Of a DNA stretch of 64,000 nucleotides, positions 44,991 to 55,359 are shown piece after piece (the first letter of the stretch is position 1; the number at the start of each line of letters is the position of its first letter). Made by a program: the position numbers and the translations under genes. Under the pieces are notes generated by a model, which worked only from the letters and a program-made list of their open reading frames with translations, ran no database searches and was not told the DNA's origin. This DNA comes from Sphingorhabdus contaminans (GTDB taxonomy: Bacteria > Pseudomonadota > Alphaproteobacteria > Sphingomonadales > Sphingomonadaceae), in contig NZ_VKKU01000001.1 in the NCBI RefSeq assembly GCF_007280415.1, positions 1,054,001-1,118,000 of the forward strand, written 5' to 3'.

Positions 44991-47690
44991 ATGCGTATCA
45001 TCCCCCTAAGCGCCCTATTACTTGCTTCAACGGCAATGCCCGCAATTGCTGCGACGGAAGAACAGCCCGTCGGCAGCACCGTCGGTATGGACATTGCCGA
45101 GGAAGAGCAGAGCGAAGAAAATGCATCAAACGAAATCGTTGTAATCGCCGAACGCATCCGAGGATCAGTGGATACGGACGTACCGCCCGTTGAAGAGTTG
45201 AATGAAGCAGATATCGCCGCTGTGGGCGCGTCATCGCTGACAGACCTCGTTGCCGCTGTTTCGCCACAGACAAATTCGGGACGCGGACGTGGCGGCGGGC
45301 AGCCCGTTATATTGCTGAACGGCCAACGCATTTCGGGTTTCCGGGAGTTACGCGACCTTCCCCCTGAAGCGGTAAAGCAGGTGCAGATCTTTCCGGAAGA
45401 AGTTGCCCTGAAATACGGGTTTCGCCCTGACCAGCGCGTAATCAACTTCATCCTGAAGGACAATTTTTCCTCATTTGCAATGGAAGTGGAGCATGCCCAG
45501 CCTGAAGATGGCGGATTTGCCACCAATGAATTTGAGGCAACCCTGACCCGGATCGGGGCCAAAACGCGCATCAATCTCGATGTGCAAATCGAACGGCAGA
45601 CGCGTTTGACAGAAAATGAGCGTGACCTGATTCCGGCAGACAGTTCCTTACTCGCCCGGGGTGGTAACATCAGCGGACTTGGCGTCAATGGCGAGATTTC
45701 GCCGGCTCTATCGGCGCTCGCAGGCAGTATCGTCACACAGGCAGGTGTCCCGACAGGAATTGCCAACCCCAGCCTTTCCCAGTTCGCATCGACAGCCGGA
45801 CGGTTAAATGATGGCAATATTGGCGAAGTCCGTACGCTGTTGCCCGAGACGGAACGGCTTGAAGTAAATGGAACATGGAGCAGGTCGCTGGGGCCGCAGT
45901 CGGTGGTATCGATCAATGCCAACTATGCTCTCAACGGCAGCAGATCCCTTCTGGGGTTGCCAGGCGCAAGCTTTGTCCTTCCCGGGACAAGTGCCTTTTC
46001 ACCCTTTGGTACGGATGTGACGGTCAGCCGTTACTTCGATACGCCACGTCCTTTGGAAAGGGAAAGCGAGACACATCTGTTCCAAACCGGCGGCACATTA
46101 AATCATCTGATTGGCGGCTGGCGGTGGACGGTTACCGGCAATTATTCGCGGACCGACAGTGAAACCCGCACAACCCGCAACGTGGACTTTGCCGGCCTGC
46201 GTGCCGCGGTCCTTGCAGGGACCGCAAACCCTTTCGCAGCGGATTTCGGGAATGATCTGGTCTTTTTGGCGCCGGATCTGGCAAGCAGCCTTGTCCAGAA
46301 TATCGATACAAGAAGTACAATCGCCGGATCGCCTTTCACATTACCCGCTGGCGAAGCGCAGATGACATTTGCATCCGGGTTTACCCGCCAAATGCTGGAC
46401 AGCGATACCTACAGGCAGGGCGTCGTAACCGATGTCGCATTGCGCCGTAACATCATCAATCATTCGGTAAATGCCGAACTGCCGCTGACCGGACGCGATT
46501 TCGGTCTGGGCCGTATCATCGGTGAATGGGCGATCAACGGCAATATCGGGTTCAGTGACCTGTCCGATTTCGGCCGTCTTACAGAATATGGCGCTGGTCT
46601 CCGCTGGTCACCGGCAAAAAATCTGACTTTTCAAGCGTCGATCACCGGAGACGAAAATGCACCGGGCATTGGTCAATTGGGTAATCCGCTCTTGGTTACG
46701 CCCAATGTCGCCACCTTTGATTTTGCTACCGGTCAAAGCTCCTTCATTACCGTGCTGAGCGGGGGCAACCCTGCTCTTGTCGGCGAAAAGCGCCGCGATC
46801 TCATTCTGAATGCCAACTGGAACCCGACATTCATCAAGGATTTCGGGTTGCAGGTCAGCTATTTCAGAAACAACAGCCGAAATACGACCGCGAACTTTCC
46901 GTTGCTTACTCCGGAAATCGAGGCGGCTTTCCCCGGTCGGGTCACGCGGGATGCCAACGGCCAGTTGCTGAGTATTGACCAGCGACCAGTGAATTTTGAC
47001 CAGGAAAAATCGCAGCGGATCCGTTGGGGCTTCAACGTATCAGGTGGTATCGGCAGCCAGCCACAAGGCCGGGGCCCCATGGGCGGTCCGCCGGCAGCAG
47101 GTGGCCCCGGCGGCGGACGTCCGCCCGGTGCAGGCGGCCCACGCGGTGGCGGCGGCGGTCGCGGCTTTGGTGGAGGAGGCGGCTTTGGTCCCGGCGGCGG
47201 AATGCCAAGCCGGTGGAACCTCGCGCTTTACCATACATATCGTATTGAGGAGGAAATACTCATCCGCCCCGGCGTTCCGGTACTCGATTTGCTGAATGGA
47301 TCGGCGGTCAGCAGTAACGGCGGTGCATCACGGCACGAGATCGAGTTATCCGGCGGCGTGTTCCACAAAGGCTTTGGCCTGCGTCTGCAAGGAACTTACA
47401 AAAGTGGGACAACGGCCGATGGCACAGGCCTGCCCGGAAGCACCGACCTAAGGTTTAGCGACCTTGCCGCTATCAACGCGTTTTTGTTCGTCAATCTGGA
47501 TCAGCAAGCGCGCGTCATAAAGGCCATGCCTTTTCTGAAAGGCAGCCGCATCACATTGCGTATCGATAACATCCTGAACGATGTCATCGATGTACGGGAT
47601 CAAAATGGCAATGTACCGTTGGGATATCAGCCCGCATATCTTGATCCACGCGGCCGGGTTTTTGAGCTGAGCTTTCGAAAGCGTTTTTAG
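44991..47690 (+). CDS. TonB-dependent receptor with Gly/Pro-rich insert
   Basis: 899 residues, signal peptide MRIIPLSALLLASTAMPAIA. The plug carries ASNEIVVIAERIRG and PVILLNGQRISGFRELRDLPPEAVKQVQIFPEEVALKYGFRPDQRVINFIL, a plug type distinct from the first receptor. The barrel ends ELSFRKRF. About residues 687-740 form a low-complexity Gly/Pro/Arg insert (GGPPAAGGPGGGRPPGAG and similar, DNA 47049-47205), probably an external loop. The ligand is unknown. The 181-bp gap upstream (44810-44990) holds its promoter and that of infA. Confidence 0.9.
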   Translation: MRIIPLSALLLASTAMPAIAATEEQPVGSTVGMDIAEEEQSEENASNEIVVIAERIRGSVDTDVPPVEELNEADIAAVGASSLTDLVAAVSPQTNSGRGRGGGQPVILLNGQRISGFRELRDLPPEAVKQVQIFPEEVALKYGFRPDQRVINFILKDNFSSFAMEVEHAQPEDGGFATNEFEATLTRIGAKTRINLDVQIERQTRLTENERDLIPADSSLLARGGNISGLGVNGEISPALSALAGSIVTQAGVPTGIANPSLSQFASTAGRLNDGNIGEVRTLLPETERLEVNGTWSRSLGPQSVVSINANYALNGSRSLLGLPGASFVLPGTSAFSPFGTDVTVSRYFDTPRPLERESETHLFQTGGTLNHLIGGWRWTVTGNYSRTDSETRTTRNVDFAGLRAAVLAGTANPFAADFGNDLVFLAPDLASSLVQNIDTRSTIAGSPFTLPAGEAQMTFASGFTRQMLDSDTYRQGVVTDVALRRNIINHSVNAELPLTGRDFGLGRIIGEWAINGNIGFSDLSDFGRLTEYGAGLRWSPAKNLTFQASITGDENAPGIGQLGNPLLVTPNVATFDFATGQSSFITVLSGGNPALVGEKRRDLILNANWNPTFIKDFGLQVSYFRNNSRNTTANFPLLTPEIEAAFPGRVTRDANGQLLSIDQRPVNFDQEKSQRIRWGFNVSGGIGSQPQGRGPMGGPPAAGGPGGGRPPGAGGPRGGGGGRGFGGGGGFGPGGGMPSRWNLALYHTYRIEEEILIRPGVPVLDLLNGSAVSSNGGASRHEIELSGGVFHKGFGLRLQGTYKSGTTADGTGLPGSTDLRFSDLAAINAFLFVNLDQQARVIKAMPFLKGSRITLRIDNILNDVIDVRDQNGNVPLGYQPAYLDPRGRVFELSFRKRF

Positions 47691-47699
47691 GCCGTGAAC

Positions 47700-48542
47700 T
47701 CAGGCGCTGCGCAATTTGCGCAGTGCCCGCCATGCAATAGCCTTTGCCCTGTTTTGCGTCGGGAACCGTCCGGGCGCTTTTGGCCGCAACCCTATCTTGC
47801 GGAGCACATGGTTAAATGCCCGTGCATCGGCTTCGGCAAAGCTCCAGTCGCTGCGCCATGTAATCGACAGGGAAATGGAAACGGTGGGACCGTTTTTGAC
47901 ATAATGCGGTGCCATAACGGGCACGAATAACCCCTGCCCTGGCGATAGGGCCCATTCGGTACCTCCACTGGCAAGATCATCGTGCCAGATCAGGTTACGG
48001 TGACCACCTGTATGGTAGGCTTCATGGGTCTGATCCGGGGCGTACCGGGCGTCACCTGCTGGAAATTGCGTCATCACCTTGGTTCCGACCAGTTGCAGCA
48101 GGATGTTGTGCTCGGGGTCAAAATGATAAGGCGTCACCGCATTGGGGCTTGAAACGAAGATGAACCCCTGAGGCTTCAGCATCCGTCCGGTTTTGCTTTC
48201 GATATGCGGCTTCAATTCTGCAAGAAGCCCCATGAGCAGAGCGGCATATTCGGGCATCTGCTCGATATTTTTCAGAACAGCCCAACTTCCATTGGTTTCC
48301 GCACTGCGTATCGTTTCCCCGATGGTCAAACCATTCGCCGGAACCAGCTCTGGATCGATCCCGACGGGCAGGTCCGCCTTGTTATATTCCACCGATTGCG
48401 GTGGTAATGCGTCACCTAACACAGCCAGAGACGGAAGCGTGAGCAACGGATGATCGCGCATATTATGCGCCACTATGTGGGGGGTCTCGGGATAATTTTC
48501 GGCAAAAGTGCGGCGGGCTGCCGTGTCAAAAATGACCGTCAT
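47700..48542 (-). CDS. JmjC-like cupin (cupin_8-type) protein
   Basis: 280 residues. A cupin fold with the 2-oxoglutarate oxygenase-like metal motif HxD in TPYHFDPEHNILLQLVG and a distal His in VPVMAPHYVKNGPTVSISLSITW. This suggests an Fe(II)-dependent hydroxylase of the JmjC/cupin_8 kind. It overlaps the upstream acyltransferase gene by 4 nt (ATGA), so they act together. The substrate is unknown. Convergent with the second TonB receptor, 9 bp apart. Confidence 0.8.
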   Translation of the reverse strand: MTVIFDTAARRTFAENYPETPHIVAHNMRDHPLLTLPSLAVLGDALPPQSVEYNKADLPVGIDPELVPANGLTIGETIRSAETNGSWAVLKNIEQMPEYAALLMGLLAELKPHIESKTGRMLKPQGFIFVSSPNAVTPYHFDPEHNILLQLVGTKVMTQFPAGDARYAPDQTHEAYHTGGHRNLIWHDDLASGGTEWALSPGQGLFVPVMAPHYVKNGPTVSISLSITWRSDWSFAEADARAFNHVLRKIGLRPKAPGRFPTQNRAKAIAWRALRKLRSA

Positions 48543-49717
48543 GACTCTTCTCCGGAATCAGATATATGAGGGGCCTGAACCTCGCGTGCGGCGCTTCGTG
48601 CAAGCTCGGCTTTCAGAAAAGCGCCGAATATCGTTCGCCGGCCTGCACCCCCGATGGCGATGGAATATCGCCCAATGCTGCGGCGGCCGGTCCAGATACT
48701 GTCGATCATTGGGTGCCCTTGGGCGGCACAGCTGTCGCACCATTTGATATCGGCCCGGTCAAGCAAGGCCAGATTTTCAATCTGCAACAGCACACCGGGG
48801 GAGTAGCGCGCAAAATCCTCGTCGAAAGCCGTTTTGAACGAGAAGCTTCCGGGCGGCGAATGAAAGTTTACGAGCATGGCAAGCGGTCGTCCTTCCAGAC
48901 GAAGGTCAAGCCGCTCGACTTTACCCAGCGCGGCCGCGCCCGCCAGGACTTCCGAAAAAAGCGCACGTGTTTCCGGAAAACTTGCCAAGGCCGAACCGTT
49001 ACGCCCTTTCCATCCCCGCTTTTCGAGTGCCAGAAATTCTTCGGTCCATTCGGCAAGCCCGGTAGAACTGTCATCGCGGGTAAAGGTCAAAGCGCCTTCT
49101 TCGGCCAACCGGTTCTTCTGGCGTCTTAATTCCTTGCGCTTTTTGGAACGCACTGCCTGCTCATAATAAACAGCGGGTGTCAGCCCTTGCTCCAGCAGCG
49201 CACGGTCGGTTTGCTGGACCAGTGCACATCGACGGCGCTGCGCGTCGCAGATGACTTCCAGCGCGCGAGCGACCTCACCGCCGATGGTCAGGCCGTTGAT
49301 GTGGAAAAACAGAGCTTGTCCGGGGTCCGTATCGAGACCTGTCAGCAATTCTCGCCAAAAACAGTCTGCATAGCCTTTGCGAACAAGAGGAGAGCCCAGA
49401 AAGGCATTGTGATGAAGCCAATTCTGGACATGGGGGATGGGCCAGCGGCCATAACGGGGAAGTGTCGCCAACGGCATCAGGCCGCATAGCTGATCGCCAT
49501 CCCAAAGGGTAAACAGGCGTACCTTGTCCATCGCGTCGAATTGTTCCAACGCCGGACGCAAGAACCAGCTTTCCGAGAAAATATTGGGTTCGGCCGCATG
49601 CGCGGCAAGATCATCCCAGGCGGAAATGAACGCGGCATCGGTCACCGTCCGCCAGCCCGAAAACTGGTGGTGGATGTCCCCTGCCCCTTTGACGGCATGC
49701 AATGCCCGCGTCGCCAT
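48539..49717 (-). CDS. FemAB-like GNAT acyltransferase
   Basis: 392 residues. SKKRKELRRQKNRLAEEGALTF, RGWKGRNGSALASFPETRALF and SPGVLLQIENLALL are hallmarks of the FemAB/BioF2-like GNAT family (acetyltransf_6) found beside polysaccharide or peptide-modifying genes. Strong Shine-Dalgarno AAGGGG before the ATG at 49717. First gene of a two-gene unit with the JmjC-like cupin. The acyl donor and acceptor are unknown. Confidence 0.82.
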   Translation of the reverse strand: MATRALHAVKGAGDIHHQFSGWRTVTDAAFISAWDDLAAHAAEPNIFSESWFLRPALEQFDAMDKVRLFTLWDGDQLCGLMPLATLPRYGRWPIPHVQNWLHHNAFLGSPLVRKGYADCFWRELLTGLDTDPGQALFFHINGLTIGGEVARALEVICDAQRRRCALVQQTDRALLEQGLTPAVYYEQAVRSKKRKELRRQKNRLAEEGALTFTRDDSSTGLAEWTEEFLALEKRGWKGRNGSALASFPETRALFSEVLAGAAALGKVERLDLRLEGRPLAMLVNFHSPPGSFSFKTAFDEDFARYSPGVLLQIENLALLDRADIKWCDSCAAQGHPMIDSIWTGRRSIGRYSIAIGGAGRRTIFGAFLKAELARSAAREVQAPHISDSGEES

Positions 49718-49788
49718 GTAGCCCCTTGCCCCGAATTACGGGTACGGACTTAGCAACAAGCTGGAAACAAATTGCTAATGGAGACATG

Positions 49789-49815
49789 AAAAAGGCCGCC
49801 CCGAGGGGGACGGCC
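49789..49815 (-). terminator. Intrinsic terminator of the S9 peptidase gene
   Basis: On the minus strand GGCCGTCCCC-CTC-GGGGCGGCC (49815-49794, one mismatch-like G-U) followed by TTTTT (49793-49789). Confidence 0.87.
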
Positions 49816-49836
49816 TTAAACTAGCTTCTTATACGA

Positions 49837-51951
49837 TTATTTCGATGCGACCGTCATCGATACGGGCGGCGCTTTATCGGGGTCCGAAGGAATATAGGCC
49901 GGATTGAAACGTTCGGCCCATGCTTCGGCTTCCTTCAGCCACTCGATATGCACATCTTCATAGGGAAGATTGTGCGTTCCCTTGGGCTGTTCCACATAGC
50001 GGAAATCGACGCCTTCTTTCTTGCCGGAATTTTTCAGACGCGACACAAGCGTACGCGACTGTTCAATCGGAATACGGGCATCGCGCAGACCAGCCACAAT
50101 CAAAATAGGTGACCATGGGCCATCGGTATTCCGTGCAGACGAAATGCCGATCAGGTCGTTACTGGTTGCCTGGAAATTCGCACCGAAATCGCCAAATGCG
50201 CGTGTATCATAGGCTTTCATCATCGGAAAATCATAGACGCCCGCCCCTGCAATCGCGCATTTCCATTTATCGGGATCACGCTGCGCACCACGTGCGGTGG
50301 CATAGCCGCCATAGGACCAGCCCATGATGCAGGCGCGTTTTGGATCGATCAAGCCCGATTGGCCGAACCAGGTCAGCACATCGTTCAAATCATCCTGCAT
50401 CCGCAAACCATAGCCATTGGGCTTACGCCCTTCCTTGACGAACTCCTTACCATAGCCGCCCGAGCCCCGGTAATTGGGCTGAATAACGACATAACCGAGT
50501 TCAGCCATCGCCTGATGCCATGGGAAGAAACCAAATTCCTCCTGGTCCCGGACACCGAACGGGCCGCCATGTGGCATTACAATGACGGGCAAATTCTTGC
50601 GATGTGGACGATGGCGCGGATAGGTCACAACCGCCTCGATCTCCATACCATCCGACGCCTTGTAGCGGATGGAATCCATCGGATTCATCTCATAATCTTT
50701 CAACACCGGATGATACCAGCCCAGCAGGTTCAGATTGCCCGTTTCGGTGTCGAACAGATAATAGCCGCCAGGTTCGTTGACCTTGGCGATATAGAGCAGG
50801 ATTTTCGTGTCACCATCGTTGGTAGAGATGATCTGGGCATTACCTTTGCCGAAATCTTCATCCATCAGTTTCTGCACTTCAGCCAAGCGGGGGTCAAACC
50901 AGCGGGTGCGATCGCGTGTGCTGGTGTAAGACACGCCGGCAAGGTTGTTGCGCTGCTCATTGGCAATCAAACCGCCAACGTCATAACCTTTGACGCCGAA
51001 AATCGGTTCGCCGACGATTTGCATCGTTTTCAGATTGACCTTGTATACCTTGCGATAACCGTCCTTGTTGCTGGTGGCATAGGCCATGTCGGGTTCATCA
51101 AGGAAAATGTCCGGAACGATCTGCGTGCCGGTAAAAGTTGTATCCGCCTCGTTGGCAACGGTTTTCATGGTGCCGTTCGCATCCGAACGATACATCAGGC
51201 GCTGCTTACCGCTATCGCCATCACCACCAACGCCGGCACGAACCACGCCCTTACCGTCGACGATCCAACCGCCCACTTCGACATTGGGACGCATGATGGT
51301 TTTGAACTTGCCAGTGCGTACTTCAACCTCGATCACTTCGGGATTGGGGCTGTATTTCATGTCTTTCAGAACATCGCGCTCCACGAGGAGTTTTTCATTT
51401 TCATCGTCAATGAACAAAATGGTCGCGCCGTCGCCGCCGGCACCGTCCCATGCAAGTGGGCTTACCTTCTTTGTTTCCAGATCATAAGACACAAGACGGC
51501 GAACGTCGGAACGGGTGCCGCCCAAAATTTCACGCGAAAGAACGGTGAATACAATCGTCTTGTTGCCGACAAAGCGCCACGAACCGATGGTGCGGTCACC
51601 TGCTTCGCGAAACTCCTCTGCCTGCGCAAAGAACACGGGAGCCGAGCCGGGTTTCGTTACATCGATGTAGCCCAGATTATCGACGCCATCTTTAGACATC
51701 ATGACCGCGATTTTTGTGCCATCCGGCGACAAAACGGGCGACCGCATGAAGGGGCGCTTGCCGAATACAGCCGTGTCGACTTTACCGCGAGGTGCTTTGA
51801 CAACGATAGTCCGGCTATCAACATTACCCGTTGCTGCTTGCGCGGCATAAAGAGCGGTGTTTGTCGACGAATCCTGTTCACCCGCCACAACGGCGGTCGA
51901 CGTCATCAAAAAAGTACCCGCAAGCAACACACTCAAAATCTTGCTCTTCAT
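49837..51951 (-). CDS. S9-family prolyl oligopeptidase-like peptidase
   Basis: About 704 residues with a signal peptide (MKSKILSVLLAGTFLMTSTAVVAG), so periplasmic or extracellular. N-terminal beta-propeller (SPDGTKIAVMMSKDGVDNLGYIDV onward) and C-terminal alpha/beta hydrolase. Catalytic serine in MGWSYGGYATARGAQ, aspartate in AGLRDARIPIEQS and histidine in KGTHNLPYED. GGGGAG precedes the ATG at 51951. It probably degrades peptides for nutrition; single-gene unit. Confidence 0.92.
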   Translation of the reverse strand: MKSKILSVLLAGTFLMTSTAVVAGEQDSSTNTALYAAQAATGNVDSRTIVVKAPRGKVDTAVFGKRPFMRSPVLSPDGTKIAVMMSKDGVDNLGYIDVTKPGSAPVFFAQAEEFREAGDRTIGSWRFVGNKTIVFTVLSREILGGTRSDVRRLVSYDLETKKVSPLAWDGAGGDGATILFIDDENEKLLVERDVLKDMKYSPNPEVIEVEVRTGKFKTIMRPNVEVGGWIVDGKGVVRAGVGGDGDSGKQRLMYRSDANGTMKTVANEADTTFTGTQIVPDIFLDEPDMAYATSNKDGYRKVYKVNLKTMQIVGEPIFGVKGYDVGGLIANEQRNNLAGVSYTSTRDRTRWFDPRLAEVQKLMDEDFGKGNAQIISTNDGDTKILLYIAKVNEPGGYYLFDTETGNLNLLGWYHPVLKDYEMNPMDSIRYKASDGMEIEAVVTYPRHRPHRKNLPVIVMPHGGPFGVRDQEEFGFFPWHQAMAELGYVVIQPNYRGSGGYGKEFVKEGRKPNGYGLRMQDDLNDVLTWFGQSGLIDPKRACIMGWSYGGYATARGAQRDPDKWKCAIAGAGVYDFPMMKAYDTRAFGDFGANFQATSNDLIGISSARNTDGPWSPILIVAGLRDARIPIEQSRTLVSRLKNSGKKEGVDFRYVEQPKGTHNLPYEDVHIEWLKEAEAWAERFNPAYIPSDPDKAPPVSMTVASK

Positions 51952-52069
51952 CAATATTGCTCCCCGGCAAATAATGTTTGTGAATCGAGTTATAAGCGGG
52001 ACAAAATGAGACGCAAGCGGGACGAAATATAATTACGGGCCTTTTTGCGGAACATGCGCAATTTTGACA

Positions 52070-52108
52070 AAAAGAAACCCCGCCGGAATCGCTTCCGGCG
52101 GGGTTTTT
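52070..52108 (-). terminator. Intrinsic terminator of hppA
   Basis: An 11-bp perfect stem (52078-52088 with 52093-52103, CCCCGCCGGAA/TTCCGGCGGGG) with a four-base loop. T-runs on both sides let it act in either direction; the minus strand tract is TTTCTTTTT. Confidence 0.88.
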
Positions 52109-52131
52109 GGCTCTTTTACGAAGCGTGCCGC

Positions 52132-54228
52132 TTACATTCCGCCGTGCGCCAGCGCAGCGAGCAGGAGCAAGGCCACAATGTTCGTGATCTTGATCATGGG
52201 GTTCACGGCAGGGCCGGCAGTATCCTTGTAAGGATCGCCAACCGTGTCACCGGTAACAGCCGCCTTATGGGCTTCTGAACCTTTGCCACCATGATTGCCA
52301 TCTTCGATATATTTTTTGGCATTATCCCAAGCGCCACCGCCCGAGGTCATCGAGATAGCGACGAAAAGGCCACCCACGATCACGCCAAGAAGCAGCGCGC
52401 CGAGTGCAGCAAAGCCTTCGGACTGTCCGGCAACCCAGGTAATGATGAAGTACACCGCAATTGGCGCCAAAACCGGCAACAACGACGGGATGATCATTTC
52501 CTTGATGGCGGCCTTGGTCACAAGGTCAACCGTCCGGGCGTAGTTGGGTTTGGACGCATAGGTCATGATGCCCGGGTCGTTCGCAAACTGGTCGCGAACG
52601 TCCTTCACCACTTCACCGGCAGCACGTCCCACAGCGGTCATACCCATGGCGCCGAAGAGGTACGGCAGAAGCGCACCAAGCAACAGCCCGACAATTACAT
52701 ACGGGTTTTCCAGGCTGAAATTGACCTGCAGATCCGGGAAGAATTCACGCAAGTCGGTGGTGTAAGCAGCGAACAGGACGAGCGCAGCCAGACCGGCAGA
52801 TCCAATAGCATAGCCCTTGGTTACAGCCTTTGTGGTGTTTCCAACGGCATCCAGATGGTCGGTCTTTTCACGAACGGAATCGTCAAGTCCTGCCATTTCG
52901 GCAATACCGCCCGCGTTATCGGTAACCGGACCATAAGCGTCCAGCGCCACGACCATACCAGCCAAGGCCAACATGGCGGTTGCGGCAAAGGCAATACCGA
53001 TGACGCCTGCCAACTGGAACGCGATCACGATACCAGCACAGATGACGATCGTTGGCATAGCCGTCGATTCAAGGCTGATTGCGAGCCCCTGGATAACGTT
53101 TGTGCCGTGACCCGTTTCCGAAGCTTTGGCAATCGAACGCACCGGACGGTAATTGGTACCGGTATAATATTCGGTAATCCAGATAATCAGCCCCGTAACG
53201 ATAAGGCCGAGAAGCGAGCAATAGAACAAAGTACGGCCGGTAAAGCCGCCAACATCTGCTTCCATGCCGCCCAAAGCGGTGCTGATGGCGAACCAGATTG
53301 CCGGTACCGAAAGGATCGCGGTTACAAGGAAGCCCTTGTACATCGCGCCCATGACATTGGTGCCGCCGCCCAAGCGAACGAAATAGGTCCCAATGATCGA
53401 GGTGATAACGCAAACACCACCGATCAGGAGCGGAAGGCTCATCAGGTTGAGGAACAGACCCGTATCGGTCACGCCCTTTACCAACAATGCGATCAGCACC
53501 ATCGTTGCGCCTACGGTCACAACATAGGTTTCAAAAAGGTCGGCAGCCATACCAGCGCAATCGCCGACATTGTCGCCCACATTGTCCGCAATAACGGCGG
53601 GGTTGCGTGGATCGTCCTCCGGAATTCCAGCTTCAACCTTGCCGACAAGGTCAGCGCCAACGTCTGCAGCCTTGGTAAAGATACCACCGCCGAGACGTGC
53701 GAAGATCGAAATCAGCGAAGCGCCGAATGCCAATGCAACCAGCGCATCGACAACGGCACGGTCATTTGGTGCAAAGCCGCGAATATCTGTCAGATACCAG
53801 AAGAATACGGCAATCGCGAGCAAGGCGAGACCAGCGACCAGCATGCCGGTAATTGCACCGGCACGAAACGCCATTGTCAGACCGGCTTGCAGACCGGTTT
53901 GCGCAGCGGCAGCCGTGCGGACGTTGGCACGAACCGAGATATTCATCCCGATATAGCCTGCAACGCCCGAGAGCACGGCACCGATCACGAAGCCGATAGT
54001 CGGAATCACGCCCAAAAACAGGGCGACCAAAATCGCAACGACGACGCCGACGACGGCAATCGTACGATATTGACGACCCAGATATGCCTGCGCGCCTTCC
54101 TGAATGGCTGCAGCGATTTCCTGCATTTTCTCATTTCCAGCAGATGCGCCAAGCACCTGCCGACTGGTTACAAAGCCGTACACAACGGCCAGTAACCCGC
54201 ATAATATTGCGATTACTGTCAGAGACAT
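52132..54228 (-). CDS. hppA: Membrane-bound proton-translocating pyrophosphatase
   Basis: 698 residues, about 16 membrane helices. The catalytic motif [35 protein letters not shown] is complete. [18 protein letters not shown] carries Lys where K+-dependent enzymes have Ala, the known mark of the K+-independent H+-PPase class. It couples pyrophosphate hydrolysis to proton export. GAGGA lies 7 nt before the ATG. Monocistronic, with its own terminator. Confidence 0.96.
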   Translation of the reverse strand: MSLTVIAILCGLLAVVYGFVTSRQVLGASAGNEKMQEIAAAIQEGAQAYLGRQYRTIAVVGVVVAILVALFLGVIPTIGFVIGAVLSGVAGYIGMNISVRANVRTAAAAQTGLQAGLTMAFRAGAITGMLVAGLALLAIAVFFWYLTDIRGFAPNDRAVVDALVALAFGASLISIFARLGGGIFTKAADVGADLVGKVEAGIPEDDPRNPAVIADNVGDNVGDCAGMAADLFETYVVTVGATMVLIALLVKGVTDTGLFLNLMSLPLLIGGVCVITSIIGTYFVRLGGGTNVMGAMYKGFLVTAILSVPAIWFAISTALGGMEADVGGFTGRTLFYCSLLGLIVTGLIIWITEYYTGTNYRPVRSIAKASETGHGTNVIQGLAISLESTAMPTIVICAGIVIAFQLAGVIGIAFAATAMLALAGMVVALDAYGPVTDNAGGIAEMAGLDDSVREKTDHLDAVGNTTKAVTKGYAIGSAGLAALVLFAAYTTDLREFFPDLQVNFSLENPYVIVGLLLGALLPYLFGAMGMTAVGRAAGEVVKDVRDQFANDPGIMTYASKPNYARTVDLVTKAAIKEMIIPSLLPVLAPIAVYFIITWVAGQSEGFAALGALLLGVIVGGLFVAISMTSGGGAWDNAKKYIEDGNHGGKGSEAHKAAVTGDTVGDPYKDTAGPAVNPMIKITNIVALLLLAALAHGGM

Positions 54229-54339
54229 GAAATGTCCTCTCCCCTATTAGTTTGCCAAAACAGCATAGAATGGCATCCTCCTCCCAGAAGATGCGAGCCA
54301 CACGGCTATAGGGTGGCTTGAAGCAGGAACGCAACCCTT

Positions 54340-54359
54340 AAAAGCGGCCTTTCGGGCCG
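54340..54359 (-). terminator. Weak terminator after thiL
   Basis: CGGCC-CGAAA-GGCCG (54359-54345) on the minus strand followed by CTTTT, 7 nt past the thiL stop. Confidence 0.5.
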
Positions 54360-54365
54360 ACTTGA

Positions 54366-55283
54366 TCAATGATGCTGGTAACCAAGCGAGGACGGCAATG
54401 CCAATCTCGTTTCACCGTCGAACAAAGACAGGCCCGCGCCTTCGCGGACATATCCCACTTGAGTTGCCGCAGCGGTTACTTCTGTATGCGGAGCAACCGT
54501 AAACAGCAGCTGGTAGTCGTCACCCCAGCTCCCCGCCTGCAAGCGACTTTCCAAAGCATCTCCGCGATAGCTGACATAAGTGGGTGACAGAGGAATACGG
54601 GCAAGGTCGATGGCAATTTCCACCTTGCTCGCCGATGCCAGGCGCTCGGTATCAAGCAGGAGCCCGTCCGATACATCCATCATTGCATTGACCAGAGGCG
54701 CCAATAGTCGACCTTCGGCCAAACGGGGTTCGGGACGATTATACGCCTTGGCCAATGGACCAACTTCGTCAAAGCCTGCTTCGATCAGTTCAAAGCCAGC
54801 GAGCGCATCGCCCAAAGTGCCAGTTACATAAACAAGGTCCCCTGGAAGCGCTCCGCCACGGGATGGAACAGGAATGCAGGTCGCTGTACCGATTGCTGTT
54901 AACCCTAATGCCCGTTTGTCGCCGCGATTGGCAACGGTGTCTCCGCCCAGCAAAGCTACGCCAAAATGGGTGAGCGCGGTTTCCAAACCGGCGGCAAATG
55001 CCCGATCCCATTTGTCGTCGCCCAGCATAAAGCCGAGCAGAACGCCCAGAGGATTTGCACCCTTTGCAGCCAGATCGGAAAGATTCGAGGCAACCAGCTT
55101 CCACGCCACATCGGCTGGATCAGCATTTGGCAACCAGTGGACACCCTCTGCCATCATATCGTGCGTCAAAATGACCGTTTCCGAACCCAGACTTATTACA
55201 GCACAATCGTCCAGCAGGTTCCGCGCCGCAGGATCTGGTGCCATCGCCCGCATCAGACTTATGAAAGTGGATTCGGATGTCAT
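54366..55283 (-). CDS. thiL: Thiamine-monophosphate kinase
   Basis: 305 residues, PurM-like fold. DDCAVISLGSETVILTHDMMAEGVHW, the metal-binding NLSDLAAKGANPLGVLLGF, GGDTV and MMDVSDGLLLDTERLA mark ThiL, which phosphorylates thiamine monophosphate to the active diphosphate. Follows nusB by 76 bp, a frequent nusB-thiL pairing. No TPP riboswitch is visible upstream. Confidence 0.95.
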   Translation of the reverse strand: MTSESTFISLMRAMAPDPAARNLLDDCAVISLGSETVILTHDMMAEGVHWLPNADPADVAWKLVASNLSDLAAKGANPLGVLLGFMLGDDKWDRAFAAGLETALTHFGVALLGGDTVANRGDKRALGLTAIGTATCIPVPSRGGALPGDLVYVTGTLGDALAGFELIEAGFDEVGPLAKAYNRPEPRLAEGRLLAPLVNAMMDVSDGLLLDTERLASASKVEIAIDLARIPLSPTYVSYRGDALESRLQAGSWGDDYQLLFTVAPHTEVTAAATQVGYVREGAGLSLFDGETRLALPSSLGYQHH

Positions 55284-55359
55284 TGGCGGACTCTAGCCTA
55301 TGCAGCATCTATCCAGAACTGGTTTCGGCATGGCGGCTATTGCCATATCTTCTTACAGT

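Noticed and set aside
47049-47205. Frameshift or collagen-like separate gene at the Gly/Pro-rich stretch
   Set aside because: The reading frame is continuous and the barrel sequence resumes on both sides, so it is an in-frame insert.
50359-52032. 557-codon open frame opposite the S9 peptidase gene
   Set aside because: Shadow of a high-GC coding gene; no ribosome binding site and no recognisable motif.
52291-54195. 634-codon open frame on the plus strand opposite hppA
   Set aside because: Composition is rich in His, Arg, Gln and Asn with no domain, and it mirrors the codon bias of hppA, which has complete catalytic motifs on the other strand.
55284-55359. TPP riboswitch before thiL
   Set aside because: The 76-bp spacer is too short and lacks the CUGAGA core.
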